Positions 60,201 to 64,000 of a DNA stretch of 64,000 bases are shown here, piece after piece. Source of the stretch: Astropecten irregularis (taxonomy: Eukaryota; Echinodermata; Asteroidea; Paxillosida; Astropectinidae). Under the pieces are notes generated by a model that had not been told where the DNA came from, ran no database searches, and saw only the letters and a program-made list of their open reading frames with translations. A program made the translations under genes and the position numbers. The stretch is from the NCBI GenBank assembly GCA_963971285.1, contig OZ020248.1, positions 12,896,001-12,960,000 on the forward strand. Reading direction: 5' to 3'. Numbering within the stretch: position 1 is the stretch's first letter; each line of letters opens with the position of its first letter.

Positions 60201-60563
60201 GAAATTCTCCGCTAACCGATTAAGCGCCAAGAGTCTTGCTCACAGATTCCATGAAATAGATTTCATGCCTAGCACAAAAATAAATCATCAACGGATTCCA
60301 TGAAATTGGGACCCAGTACTGCAAAAGAAAACAATTCACTGTTTTGCAAACAAACCAAAACGAGAAAGCCAAACACAAAAACGCTCCGAGGACAGCCTCG
60401 AGCTCAGACCATCGTCAGTTTTTACCTTGTAGGTGGTGTCGCTGTTCTCTTTCTTGAGCTGGGCTCCGGATAGTCTCATCCACAGGTTGGGTCGCATGCT
60501 GTGAGGTACGCCCTCACGGACCAGGTGACGTAGCTTCTCCGTGTGAGGCAGCCGACCGTCAAG
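27209..60563 (-). CDS. SGSM3: SGSM3 ortholog (TBC-SH3-RUN RabGAP), 17 exons, 5' incomplete
   Basis: Small G protein signalling modulator 3 (also RUTBC3, CIP85 or MAP) is a cytoplasmic protein. In mammals it acts as a Rab5 GAP and binds connexin-43 and merlin. The 17 exons, all with GT-AG introns, join in one frame to 657 codons plus stop. The TBC domain (about residues 13-230) keeps the arginine finger IEKDLLR (R69) and the glutamine finger YCQ (Q106), so GAP activity is expected. SH3 (about 392-442) shows [21 protein letters not shown] and WFPAKFV. RUN (about 470-650) shows [19 protein letters not shown] and WVQIKCELR. The end [11 protein letters not shown] matches the human end closely. Human SGSM3 has about 750 residues, so about 95 N-terminal ones are missing; their exons are beyond the window or unrecognised in 60564-64000. 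Intron 7 is 18 kb. Confidence 0.95.
27539..27756. mobile_element. MITE, GGGCCAATTTCA family, 218 bp
   Basis: It starts GGGCCAACTTCATAGAG and ends GTATGAAATTGGCCC, in SGSM3 intron 16. It is flanked by CTG on the left and CAG on the right, both fitting CWG. The interior matches the foldback arm (GATTGTTCTTTGGCTG-like block). Confidence 0.75.
27945..28143 (-). CDS. SGSM3: SGSM3 visible exon 16 (RUN)
   Basis: It completes N and adds 66 codons, [17 protein letters not shown] to [17 protein letters not shown]. This is the most human-like exon. The donor is GTAAGG, phase 0. Confidence 0.96.
28481..28686 (-). CDS. SGSM3: SGSM3 visible exon 15 (RUN)
   Basis: 68 codons plus two bases, [20 protein letters not shown] to [12 protein letters not shown]. 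It is GC-rich and strongly conserved. The donor is GTGAGT, phase 2, and the next exon completes N. Confidence 0.96.
28790..30056 (+). repeat. 21-bp minisatellite with 84-bp higher-order units
   Basis: It lies in SGSM3 intron 15-to-14 side (28687-30204). From 29077 it is built of ~84-bp units, each made of four diverged 21-mers (AAGGCAATGACTAAGGGCACC type, then CAGTTACCAGGGG, CAGTGGCAAGGTG and TAAGCAAAGACCAGGG types), roughly 11 repeats. The part 28790-28938 is monomeric and more diverged. A MITE (28939-29076) sits inside the array. Confidence 0.85.
28939..29076. mobile_element. MITE inserted in the minisatellite, ATCGTAGG type
   Basis: It begins GGGTCGTTTTTACCAAACTC and ends TTCGTGAAATCGACCC. 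The interior includes GCATTGCAGCCCCACGTAGG and GTAACTCGAGTTA-like blocks. Relatives are at 46395-46750 and 45648-45776, with fragments at 37213-37275 and 55512-55590. Confidence 0.7.
30205..30298 (-). CDS. SGSM3: SGSM3 visible exon 14 (RUN start)
   Basis: It completes T and adds 31 codons, [17 protein letters not shown] to HPWLFIEE, the first RUN helices. The donor is GTCAGT, phase 0. The minisatellite at 28.8-30.06 kb lies about 150 bases past its donor side. Confidence 0.95.
30703..30811 (-). CDS. SGSM3: SGSM3 visible exon 13 (SH3 end)
   Basis: It completes G and adds 35 codons, [19 protein letters not shown] to TITDLVRG, plus two bases of a T codon. WFPAKFV closes the SH3 fold, and [15 protein letters not shown] leads into the RUN domain. 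The donor is GTAAGT, phase 2. Confidence 0.95.
30889..31249. mobile_element. MITE, TTAA family, 361 bp, in SGSM3 intron
   Basis: TTAA lies at 30885-30888 and 31250-31253. The left end GATGAAGTCATACTTTGG and right end CCAAAGTATGATAGTACCT are inverted. Confidence 0.75.
31490..32160. other. Intronic, mostly unremarkable
   Basis: A (TATC)n run lies at about 31499-31514. GTCTGTGGAAAAAATGAAGC-type repeats lie at about 31529-31565. A SINE-like GGTCTCGGGTTCATGTCC (B-box-like) lies at about 32090. No coding support is seen outside the SGSM3 exon that follows. Confidence 0.45.
32163..32217 (-). CDS. SGSM3: SGSM3 visible exon 12 (SH3 core)
   Basis: 18 codons plus one base, [18 protein letters not shown]. 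It includes the SH3 tryptophan CWVGEL. The donor is GTAAAT, phase 1. Confidence 0.95.
32278..32425 (+). repeat. AATCAATC/CAAGCAAG low-complexity tract
   Basis: Short AATCAATGAATTGATG and CAAGCAAGCAAGCAAAG runs. No other structure is seen. Confidence 0.7.
32564..32818. mobile_element. MITE, TTAA family, 255 bp
   Basis: It begins AGGTAGTATCATACTTTGG and ends CCAAAGTATGATATTGCCT, flanked by TTGA and TTAA (one mutated base). It is shorter than its relatives because the right half is deleted. Confidence 0.7.
33156..33311 (-). CDS. SGSM3: SGSM3 visible exon 11 (SH3 start)
   Basis: 52 codons, [18 protein letters not shown] to [27 protein letters not shown] opens the SH3 domain (ALYDF-like and RT-loop acidic motifs). 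The donor is GTCAGT, phase 0. Confidence 0.96.
33505..33630 (+). repeat. Inverted repeat with B-box (SINE-like)
   Basis: CGGTGTCCTAGTCTCAGGTG (33511-33530) is nearly the complement of CACCTGAGACTGTGACACCG (33589-33608). GGTTCAAATCC follows at 33608-33618. This may be a tRNA-related SINE with a duplicated head. Confidence 0.45.
33733..34050. mobile_element. MITE, AGCCCTGTCC family, right end decayed
   Basis: Its left end AGCCCTGTCCGCACTGGAC matches 11155-11532, and the interior GACGTCTCAGGAAGTC-like and CCTAGTATTTACAGCTCGG blocks are also shared. The right end is only recognisable as AAGTGTGGACACCAG. Confidence 0.6.
34162..34289 (-). CDS. SGSM3: SGSM3 visible exon 10
   Basis: It completes the split G and adds 42 codons, [20 protein letters not shown] to [12 protein letters not shown]. 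The helix [12 protein letters not shown] is closely conserved with human. The donor is GTGAGC, phase 0. Confidence 0.94.
34545..34768. mobile_element. MITE fragment, ATGAAATTGGCCC end
   Basis: The right end CCATGAAATTGGCCC is followed by CTG. The interior (CTAGAAATTCTTCGCTA, GCAGAATGCATA) matches 60045-60312. The left end is missing or decayed. A B-box-like GGTTCGAATCC lies just upstream at 34433-34443. Confidence 0.5.
35492..35546 (-). CDS. SGSM3: SGSM3 visible exon 9
   Basis: 18 codons plus one base, [18 protein letters not shown]. This is the basic linker equivalent to human RRRTQRRKSTITALLFG. The donor is GTAAGA, phase 1. Confidence 0.92.
35613..35990. mobile_element. MITE, TTAA family, right end replaced by a SINE
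   Basis: The left end AGGTAGTACAGTGGTATCAT follows TTAA (35609-35612). The sequence runs through GGGCACTGTATGGGACTGGA and then switches to SINE sequence without the TACCT end. Confidence 0.6.
35985..36310. repeat. SINE-associated host repeat, uninterrupted
   Basis: A decayed tRNA-like head (CATCAACTGAGCTATCCAGC) is followed by TTTGGCAGTCAGAAGCC, ATCCCAAGGATCATTTATAA and AGATACATGCAGCATTAGCA. This is the uninserted form of the site occupied by MITEs at 4294 and 53891. It ends near ACCAAAGAAAAATTTACTGG. Confidence 0.6.
36342..36473 (-). CDS. SGSM3: SGSM3 visible exon 8
   Basis: 44 codons, [20 protein letters not shown] then [13 protein letters not shown] to GNLPKQ. It matches the human SLTD...[13 protein letters not shown] block. 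The donor is GTCAGT, phase 0. Confidence 0.94.
36480..37965. other. SGSM3 intron 7, no feature beyond a MITE fragment
   Basis: TTCACCAAACTCATGGTAAT and CTATCAATCGTAGGACTTA at about 37212-37268 are a fragment of the 28939-29076 MITE family. The rest shows nothing I can support. Confidence 0.45.
37971..38245. mobile_element. MITE, TTAA-flanked, GATTGGTAA type
   Basis: TTAA lies at 37967-37970 and 38246-38249. The ends AGGTACAGTACAGGATTGG and CCAATCATGTATTATACCT are inverted. It shares AATGGTGTATTTATCCAGAA with the other TTAA family, and is related to 61124-61632. Confidence 0.75.
38334..38481. mobile_element. 148-bp element with perfect 29-bp inverted ends
   Basis: Left 38334-38362 and right 38453-38481 are perfect complements (core GAGACTTTGGAGAACCGGTC). 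The interior is also partly self-complementary (GCACGCGCACGCA against TGCGTGCGC). It lies in SGSM3 intron 7. Confidence 0.75.
39068..39214. mobile_element. MITE, GGGCCGATTTCAC family, near-perfect palindrome
   Basis: It begins GGGCCGATTTCACTAACAG and ends TTAGTGAAATCGGCCC; arms include CGATCATCGCTAAGCCCAAA and the complement. The flanks are CAG and CTG. A relative is at 50821-50953. Confidence 0.75.
39300..41990. other. SGSM3 intron 7, sparse features
   Basis: GTGGGTTCGAATCCCACC (about 40001-40018) is a strong B box without a complete tRNA cloverleaf, so it is a SINE relic. Otherwise I saw no supported gene. Open frames of up to 94 codons have no recognisable domain. Confidence 0.45.
42051..42636 (-). 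repeat. 21-bp minisatellite, about 28 copies
   Basis: The plus strand reads CCCCTGGTCATTGCCTTGGTG in tandem; the minus strand is the same monomer as the array at 28.8-30.06 kb. Because 21 is a multiple of three, all frames stay open for up to 190 codons, but the products are pure repeats and not genes. It lies in SGSM3 intron 7. Confidence 0.9.
42640..44890. other. SGSM3 intron 7, low-complexity stretches only
   Basis: ACTCATACTCAT-type runs lie at about 43310-43400. A T-run then G-run lies at about 44603-44628. A half copy of the 49119-49256 MITE lies at about 44748-44828. No coding support is seen. Confidence 0.45.
44898..45131. mobile_element. MITE, GGGCCA(C)TTTCAT family, diverged
   Basis: The left end GGGCCACTTTCATAGATCTG follows CAG; the right end AGCTCTATGAAATAGGGCT is decayed. 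A remnant of the family interior (GCTTAAGCACCAAAAATAAG) is visible. Confidence 0.55.
45492..45638. mobile_element. MITE, GGGCCGATTTCAC family, CAG target
   Basis: It starts GGGCCGATTTCACGAAGC and ends CTTCGTGAAATCGGCCC, with perfect CAG on both sides (45489-45491, 45639-45641). Arms contain AAGATTGATCTTAAG and its inverted copy. A half copy is at 53404-53470. Confidence 0.8.
45648..46007. mobile_element. Two adjacent MITEs
   Basis: 45648-45776 is a copy of the ATCGTAGG family (GCATTGCAGCCCCACATGG, GTAACTCGAGTTACGATC). 45779-46007 has ends GGGGCCTTTTTCAAAGCTCG and CGAGCTTTGAGAAATGCCCC with GGCTCCAGCTCCGGCTC repeats. Relatives are at about 50449-50665 and 55881-55985. Confidence 0.65.
46395..46750. 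mobile_element. MITE, ATCGTAGG family, split by a nested insertion
   Basis: It starts GGGTTGATTTCACCAAACAC and ends GCTTTGTGAAATCAACCC. CTG lies on both sides (46392-46394, 46751-46753). The interior CTACTATCGATCGTAGGACT identifies the family. The 46418-46630 insert interrupts it. Confidence 0.85.
46418..46630. mobile_element. 213-bp nested insertion with 12-bp TSD and long hairpin
   Basis: ACCAAACACATC occurs at 46406-46417 and again at 46631-46642. The insert opens with a long near-perfect inverted repeat (about 46426-46590: TAGCACTTTATTGACTAACT and GAGCTTTCGTAGCAACA arms), then an unpaired tail ending CCATCATTTTATT. The 12-bp duplication and one-sided tail look more like target-primed retrotransposition than a cut-and-paste transposon. 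No coding capacity is seen. Confidence 0.8.
47095..47392 (-). repeat. tRNA-derived SINE, most complete copy
   Basis: On the minus strand GTGGCCTAGTGGTCTGG (A box) and GGGTTCAAACC (B box) are spaced like a long-arm tRNA, followed by CCTTGGGCAAGACGC and GGTGCTTGATTAGCC. It has a single CAG where the copy at the left edge of the window carries the foldback. Confidence 0.7.
47393..48120. other. No feature recognised
   Basis: No coding or repeat structure I can support. Confidence 0.4.
48168..48358. repeat. Long hairpin, ~90-bp arms, short loop
   Basis: CCGCCATTACTGCAGTGTCC at the left pairs with GGACACTGCAGTAATGGCGG at the right, and the arms continue to GTCCC and GGGAC around an 8-base loop. 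TGATATAC and GTATATCA lie further out (48123 and 48362). Open frames within it are not meaningful. Confidence 0.85.
48392..48713. mobile_element. Inverted-repeat element, ~54-bp arms
   Basis: Arms 48392-48445 and 48659-48713 pair almost perfectly (CAAGTTTTTGAGTGGCGCCC, then TCTTTTGATTAAA). The interior, about 210 bp, is not obviously related to anything else. It directly follows the hairpin at 48168-48358. Confidence 0.75.
49119..49256. mobile_element. MITE, GGCTGCGGCTGC type, 138 bp
   Basis: The left AGGTCGTGTCCTAATTCTC and right GAATGGGGACACGGCCT are inverted. GGCAGCCACTAGCCA lies near the centre. A near twin is at 57571-57711, and both are followed by AACATACAA. Partial relatives are at 44748-44828 and 27860-27905. 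Confidence 0.75.
49270..50440. other. No feature recognised
   Basis: A ~75 bp direct repeat (AAATCCATGACCCCGTGA and GATGGCAC at about 50070-50110 and 50143-50175) is the only structure seen. Confidence 0.45.
50449..50665. mobile_element. MITE, GGCTCCGGCT type, diverged
   Basis: TCGGCTTCGGCTCCGGCTGG near the left pairs with CCAAAGCCAGAGCCGAAG near the right. It is related to 45779-46007. Confidence 0.5.
50821..50953. mobile_element. MITE, GGGCCGATTTCAC family, palindromic
   Basis: It begins GGGCAGATTTCACTTACAC and ends AAAGTGAAATCAGCCC, flanked by CTG and CAG. Arms include ACTAAACGGAAAA and its complement. It is a sister of 39068-39214. Confidence 0.7.
50960..52790. other. SGSM3 intron 7, no feature apart from a repeat fragment
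   Basis: At about 51360-51510 two inverted copies of GATTGAAACGTC and TGCAGGATCTTTC-like blocks mark the dispersed CAGGATCTTTCTCAAAG repeat also seen at 48770-48850, 54590-54680, 56630-56735 and 62715-62850. Nothing coding is seen. Confidence 0.45.
53146..53286. mobile_element. MITE, GGGCCTGTTTGTTTC ends, 141 bp
   Basis: The left GGGCCTGTTTGTTTCAGG and right AACAAACAGGCCC are inverted ends. It is the same family as 23407-23523 and 62389-62501. Confidence 0.7.
53826..54420. repeat. Host repeat (TTTGGCAGTCAGAAGCC) split by a MITE
   Basis: The left part ends ATCCCAAGGATCATTCATTAA. The right part resumes GATACGCACAACATTAGCAA at 54289. The join reproduces the uninterrupted copy at 36062-36260. 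Confidence 0.7.
53891..54284. mobile_element. 394-bp MITE, AGGGTGGC ends, TTAA target
   Basis: The left AGGGTGGCTGCAATG and right CATTGCGGCCACCTT are inverted with two mismatches. TTAA lies at 53887-53890 and 54285-54288. The interior is AT-rich with TATATTAAA repeats and shares nothing visible with the other TTAA MITEs. Confidence 0.75.
54435..54530 (-). CDS. SGSM3: SGSM3 visible exon 7
   Basis: 32 codons, [19 protein letters not shown] to EDVDKLIE, helical and acidic as in human SGSM3. The donor GTGAGT opens the longest intron (36474-54434, about 18 kb). Confidence 0.94.
55340..55515 (-). repeat. SINE fragment, CTTGCCCAAGGA family
   Basis: AGCCATCTCTACCCTCAAAG, CTTGCCCAAGGATGC and ACAATCTGTAGATTGACC match 47095-47392. 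It breaks off into the ATCGTAGG MITE fragment at about 55512. Confidence 0.6.
55631..55776 (-). CDS. SGSM3: SGSM3 visible exon 6 (TBC end)
   Basis: It completes the split E and adds 48 codons: [20 protein letters not shown] through [13 protein letters not shown] to TLAMFKHK. The WDMFFYEG motif is typical of the TBC C-terminal half. The donor is GTGGGT, phase 0. Confidence 0.95.
56418..56496 (-). CDS. SGSM3: SGSM3 visible exon 5 (TBC)
   Basis: 26 codons plus one base: [20 protein letters not shown], then LKSHDI. The donor is GTAAGC. The split codon (phase 1) makes E with the next exon. Confidence 0.94.
56995..57111 (-). CDS. SGSM3: SGSM3 visible exon 4 (TBC)
   Basis: 39 codons, [16 protein letters not shown] to [10 protein letters not shown], nearly identical in type to the human LLLFLEEEDAFW region. 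The acceptor is GTGCAG and the donor GTAAAA, phase 0. Confidence 0.95.
57271..57375 (-). repeat. tRNA-derived SINE head
   Basis: The minus strand reads GGGTTGGATAGCTCAGTTGG and TAGAGCACC (A box), then a decayed B box (TTCAAATCCCGCTCC) and the tail CAATTTTTCG. Confidence 0.65.
57571..57711. mobile_element. MITE, GGCTGCGGCTG type, 141 bp
   Basis: GGCCGTGTCCCAAATTTCTG on the left and AGATATTTGGGACACTGCC on the right are inverted; GGCAGCCACTAGCCATTGAC lies near the centre. It is a near twin of 49119-49256. Confidence 0.7.
57865..58160. mobile_element. MITE, GGGCCAATTTCA family, diverged
   Basis: TTGGACCAATTTCACTGCCC starts it and AGCTCCATGAAATGGGC ends it. The interior repeats AAAATTTGCTAACTATGA twice and holds the family block GATTGTTCTTTTGCTGTTG. 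Confidence 0.65.
58213..58347 (-). CDS. SGSM3: SGSM3 visible exon 3 (catalytic fingers)
   Basis: 45 codons from [12 protein letters not shown] to [12 protein letters not shown]. It provides the arginine-finger R and the glutamine finger YCQ. The segment SSSKSTGIS is the least like human SGSM3. The donor is GTATGT, phase 0. Confidence 0.95.
58361..59215 (+). repeat. Degenerate CAGAATA-type minisatellite
   Basis: About 850 bp in SGSM3 intron 2 repeat CAGAATACAGA, AGAATGCAGA and TACAGTACAG words with irregular spacing. On the minus strand this reads TATTCTG repeats and gives hydrophobic open frames. These are not genes. Confidence 0.75.
59319..59375 (-). CDS. SGSM3: SGSM3 visible exon 2
   Basis: 19 codons, [19 protein letters not shown]. 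It is phase 0 on both sides, with acceptor CAACAG and donor GTAATT. It ends inside the IxxDxxR arginine-finger motif, which the next exon completes. Confidence 0.95.
60045..60312. mobile_element. MITE, CCCAATTTCATGG ends
   Basis: GGTCCCAATTTCATGGAATC on the left and GGATTCCATGAAATTGGGAC on the right are inverted. The interior matches 34545-34768. Confidence 0.7.
60426..60563 (-). CDS. SGSM3: SGSM3 visible exon 1 (TBC start)
   Basis: 46 codons, [15 protein letters not shown] to [10 protein letters not shown]. It holds the conserved TBC entry motif [16 protein letters not shown]. The acceptor is ATAG and the donor GTAAAA; the phase is 0 at both ends. It is not the true first exon: it opens with no start codon and human SGSM3 has about 95 residues before it. 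Confidence 0.95.
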
Positions 60564-61120
60564 CTATGAGAGAAAATTTGAGACATCGTTTGATGAATCA
60601 TTTTATTGAGGGATGGGACGGGGGTTATTAAATGTAGATAAGTTTTATCTTTGATTACAATTTGAACACATGTGCTACTTAATTATTAGATTAATAGTAG
60701 GTCTTTAAACACAGAAATATATCTGATTTCAAACAAACATATTTCATGTCACCGTTCAGAAAAAAAGTAACAAATTTCAAACCTGAAGAAGATATTGATA
60801 CAATTTGTGGCTACTCAAATTGATTTTGAACAAGTTTATGAAATGCGAACCTCAATACATATTAAATGCACTCCAAATATGTAATTGAAGACCAGGTACG
60901 AAATATTGTATCTCAACTCAAGTGTAAAGTTTTTAATCTAAATACATGACATAGGGCCTATGCCCAGAGTTCCAGTCTGTTATTAAACCAGGAGCAATTC
61001 ATTTCCAATCATGTTTCAAGGCTCAATTTTAAAAAATTGATTCGGCTTTCTGTCATTATTTCCCATTCTGCCATTGTTAATTCTTTCGGGAGAAAATGAT
61101 ACATGTAATAATATATGGAT
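60564..61120. other. SGSM3 upstream intron, nothing recognised
   Basis: I searched both strands for the human-type N-terminal exon (motifs such as FGFRVY and GDLTWDK) and found no match here. Confidence 0.4.
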
Positions 61121-61123
61121 TAA

Positions 61124-61632
61124 AGGTACATAGTACATGATTGGTAATGGTCACAGAACAGCACTCACACTTTGAATGATGCAGCATGTACATGAAATAA
61201 TAAACCTGGTGAAATTTTAGCTCAATCGGACATCTGAGTCACGAGAAAATAGCAAAAACCTGACTGTCTTCCAACTGTTTTGATCTTACCCCGAGATCAA
61301 AACTGTTTTCAGTCTTTGTTTGACCATGAAGCTAGCTCCATGGTTTGACTAATTTCTGGATAAATACAGCATTTCAGGCGGAAATATTTCAACGGTGTGT
61401 ATCTACCAGCACCATCTTCATATCCTGAAATTTATACGTAAATCTGTGAACATTTCTGTTTGGGTATGTTACCATTTACTGTATCTTTAAGCAAAATTGA
61501 CTCAGGTTTTCACTGTTTTCTCATGACTAAAATGTACAATTGAGCTTTATTACTTCATGCATATATTGGATCAGACAAAGTGTGAATGCTGTTCTGTGAC
61601 CTTTACCAATCATGTTTTATAGTTTTATACCT
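61124..61632. mobile_element. MITE, TTAA-flanked, GATTGGTAA type, compound
   Basis: TTAA at 61120-61123 and 61633-61636. The ends are AGGTACATAGTACATGATTG and CAATCATGTTTTATAG to TACCT. An inner end-like TTACCATTTACTGTATC with TTAA at 61487-61490 suggests two elements or a rearranged copy. Confidence 0.6.
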
Positions 61633-61637
61633 TTAAG

Positions 61638-61918
61638 CAGGGCTCGAAATATCCACTAGACCGTGGACCGAGTCTAGTAATTTCATTGTCAGTCCAGTAA
61701 AGTATGTACTGCACTAGTCCGGCTGTCTAGTGATTTTGTTTTATTTGCACAATTAAAAAATGGTTGATGATTTTTGACACAATATTGCACACAATTTTGG
61801 TTTTTCTTATGTACATTAATGTCACAGACCTGTCTAGTGAAAAAAGTTCAGGTCTAGTAAAATGCTTCAGTTACTAGACCTGCTGTCCAGTGATTTTTTT
61901 TACGAAATTCGAGCCCTG
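61638..61918. mobile_element. hAT-like MITE, CAGGGCTCGAAAT ends
   Basis: CAGGGCTCGAAAT and ATTTCGAGCCCTG are perfect inverted ends. CTTTAAG lies on both sides (61631-61637, 61919-61925), a 7-bp duplication close to the 8-bp typical of hAT. CAGGG starts are common in hAT families. The interior repeats GTCTAGTGATTTT and AGACCTG-like words; no coding capacity is seen. Confidence 0.75.
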
Positions 61919-62388
61919 CTTTAAGTAAAATTGTGGGTAGCCATGTCAGTCTATCAAAAATAATAAAGAAAATTAAGGAAGCATTTAAAGACTAACTAGG
62001 GGAGGAAGTACATATAACAACTACTTCATCAGATGAATCTTTAAAGGATTTTTACTCAAGAAAAAATCATGGGAAAAAAAAAGGGCAGTTGACAAATCAT
62101 ACAGAACATGAAATAATGTCCTAGAATTCTTTTCTTCCATTTTCTTTTTAATGTTTCTAAACGGCAGACAATTTGATAAATTTTGCCCGAGGAAGACGAG
62201 AGATGGTTTGCAATTTCACAGCCGGGTTCCGGGTATTTATATAAACCCCAGACATCTCAAAGCCACAGGAAGCTGGCAAGAGATGGAGGGGAGATGAGAG
62301 GTAGGGGGAACTAGGGGTAGGGGGGCTTTGTCCATGATGGGGGTGGGGGATATAATGATGATCCCAAGATTACAAAACTAAAAATATG

Positions 62389-62501
62389 GGGCCTGTTTGT
62401 TTCACGCAAAGGATCTAATATTTTGGGATCCTTCTCCTATGCAGGGTACGCTAAAATGGGATCCGGATCCGCAGGATTCGTCCGAAACAAACAGGCCCAT
62501 G
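62389..62501. mobile_element. MITE, GGGCCTGTTTGTTTC ends, 113 bp
   Basis: The left GGGCCTGTTTGTTTCACG and right GTCCGAAACAAACAGGCCC are inverted. The interior is rich in GGATCC words (GGGATCCGGATCCGCAGG). Confidence 0.75.
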
Positions 62502-62894
62502 GTTTCGAGGCTTGGCGCTGTAACTATAATGTAGTTATGCGTAGAGTCCATAATATTCTAAATCAAAGTCACTAATGGTTACACCGTTGAAATGACTTCA
62601 CATAAAAACAAGGTTTTGTTCTGTTAACCAAAATTTGCATGATTATTATAACTTTTCAGTCATTACACACCAATTACTTGAAAAAACGCACTGTATCTAG
62701 GCTTTTTTAGCCTTTAAGAAAGATCCTGCTAAGATCGAAATGCGTCGGGCACTCCAAACTCCAAGAATTTTATATACATGTACATGTATGTATTTCGGGT
62801 CATTTTTGGCTGATGAGCAGTTTGCAGCAGTTTATTACTTGTACTTGTATAGGCTAAAGGTTTTTTTTTTCAACTCGAAAATGAAATAGTATAC

Positions 62895-63054
62895 AAATAA
62901 TGAATGTTTATGAGTGGAATGGTAAAAATAATTTCATGAGGTGACAGATGGACTGTTCCATTTCACGAGGCGAAGCCGAGTGGAATGGAACAGTCCATCT
63001 GTCACCGAATGAAATTATTTTTTCCATTCTACGAATGTGAAACATTCATTATTT
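62895..63054. repeat. 160-bp near-perfect palindrome
   Basis: The outer AAATAATGAATGTTT pairs with AAACATTCATTATTT. The inner GGTGACAGATGGACTGTTCC pairs perfectly with GGAACAGTCCATCTGTCACC. The loop holds CACGAGGCGAAGCCGAGTG. Confidence 0.85.
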
Positions 63055-63055
63055 G

Positions 63056-63424
63056 TTTTATATAACATCTAAGTAGATCTTTGTCATTTGATTTTGATTG
63101 GAGGATAACATTTTAAGAGTTAGCGAGACAAAAAAAGCTTAAAATCTTGGCAAACTATAATTATTGCTCTTATTACAGTAAGGCGCGTTGCACACCAACG
63201 CGTACGCGCGCACGCAGTGACAAATAAATGGAACGCCGCTTGACCAATCACGTATTAGTGTCCCTGGCGTGCAATGGTACAAATCGGATGGCACCAAAAA
63301 TGCACGGTGGATGGAACAAATTTCAACGGTTGTGACGTAAGCCATGAATTGGTCTATTTATCAAATATCACGTGACATACAATCCTCCAATCAAATGACA
63401 AGGATTTACTAAGGTGTTATATAA
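63056..63424. mobile_element. Inverted-repeat element next to the palindrome
   Basis: The left TTATATAACATCTAAGTAG and TTGTCATTTGATT pair with right AATCAAATGACAAGG and TTACTAAGGTGTTATATAA (63380-63424). The interior contains a CpG-rich ACGCGTACGCGCGCACGC block. The left arm starts where the 62895-63054 palindrome ends, so both may be one larger element. Confidence 0.65.
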
Positions 63425-64000
63425 CCGAAGCTAATGTATAAAGAAGATGGTGTGTGAACATGGTGAAGAGTCCAGCCCAAAAATGTATTGGCTCTAGACT
63501 CGCGCCTAATGGCTGATGGTTTCTTTTTCAGAACTGTAAATGTTAAAAAGGGAAATTATAAAACCACAGGGAAAAAAAGAGACAACTTCATGCAATAGCA
63601 CAGAAGAATAATTCTTCAATCCTGTCAATGCAACATACGCAAAATACAACATATGGTCTCCCAAATCCAACCACTCCCGTCATGCCCGTATTACCTTACA
63701 TCATACGCTCACACATTATCCGTGACACTTATTTGACAGTTGCAATATTTCCATACGCCCACCCCTCCCAATTTGGACAAATCGAACCCCACTTTAATAA
63801 TAATGGTCAGTTCTGACATACATGTAGAAGAGACTGTACATGTATACTATGTGTATCTCATAACAGTGACAGCTTTCAGGGGAAGAGGGGGATCCAATGT
63901 TATTTCAGGCAGGGCCCAAAAAGACAATGTTTATCTCGGGAGAAAAGGGCACCTCCATCCATCATGGGCAATGCAAACATCAATATGGACTGAGATGGGA
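63425..64000. other. Right edge, no feature recognised
   Basis: No coding frame with family likeness and no SGSM3 N-terminal exon could be identified on either strand. Confidence 0.4.

Noticed and set aside
62700-62850. Hammerhead-ribozyme-like words (CTGATGAG and GAAATGCGTC)
   Set aside because: The order and spacing are wrong for any permutation of the hammerhead core and no stem II closes next to CTGATGA. The words belong to a dispersed repeat also seen at 48770, 54590 and 56640.
1-64000. CRISPR arrays, bacterial operons or viral genes
   Set aside because: The tandem arrays lack regular unique spacers, the genes are spliced animal genes, and I saw no polymerase, integrase, capsid or envelope-like frame.

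Overview
The window is animal nuclear DNA. It is AT-rich and intron-rich, packed with short inverted-repeat transposons, tRNA-derived SINEs and minisatellites, with very few coding bases. The many TACATGTA-type motifs, the linker histone and a SGSM3 gene with vertebrate-like protein structure point to a marine invertebrate deuterostome. An echinoderm, possibly a sea star, is my best guess with low confidence. Only two genes can be supported: an intronless linker histone H1 (22023-22655, + strand) and an SGSM3 ortholog (RabGAP with TBC, SH3 and RUN domains) on the - strand, with 17 exons between 60563 and 27209. The SGSM3 5' end (roughly 95 residues, judged from the human protein) lies outside the window or was not recognised.

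Layout. 1-3260: a tRNA-derived SINE split by a 2.75 kb foldback element that carries two inverted minisatellite arrays and a polypurine core. 3260-18400: gene-free DNA with about a dozen MITEs and SINE relics, including a GC-rich nested pair at 6.5-7.7 kb. 18412-20384: a 1.97 kb element with ~450 bp terminal inverted repeats and a perfect 9-bp target-site duplication, resembling MULE or Foldback elements. 20.4-22.0 kb: the flank and likely promoter of H1. 22.0-22.7 kb: H1. 22.7-27.2 kb: intergenic DNA between H1 and the 3' end of SGSM3, which converge. 27.2-60.6 kb: SGSM3; its introns hold a higher-order minisatellite (28.8-30.06 kb), a 21-bp array of the same family in opposite orientation (42.05-42.64 kb) and many MITEs. 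60.6-64 kb: an upstream intron or 5' flank, again full of inverted repeats.

The two genes show no sign of working together: H1 is a chromatin protein, and SGSM3 is a membrane-traffic regulator. No new multi-gene system is visible. The notable material is in the mobile DNA. One MITE superfamily uses CAG/CTG target sites. A second uses TTAA, and two unlike elements occupy the same TTAA position in two copies of one host repeat. Several nested insertions can be resolved with intact target duplications.
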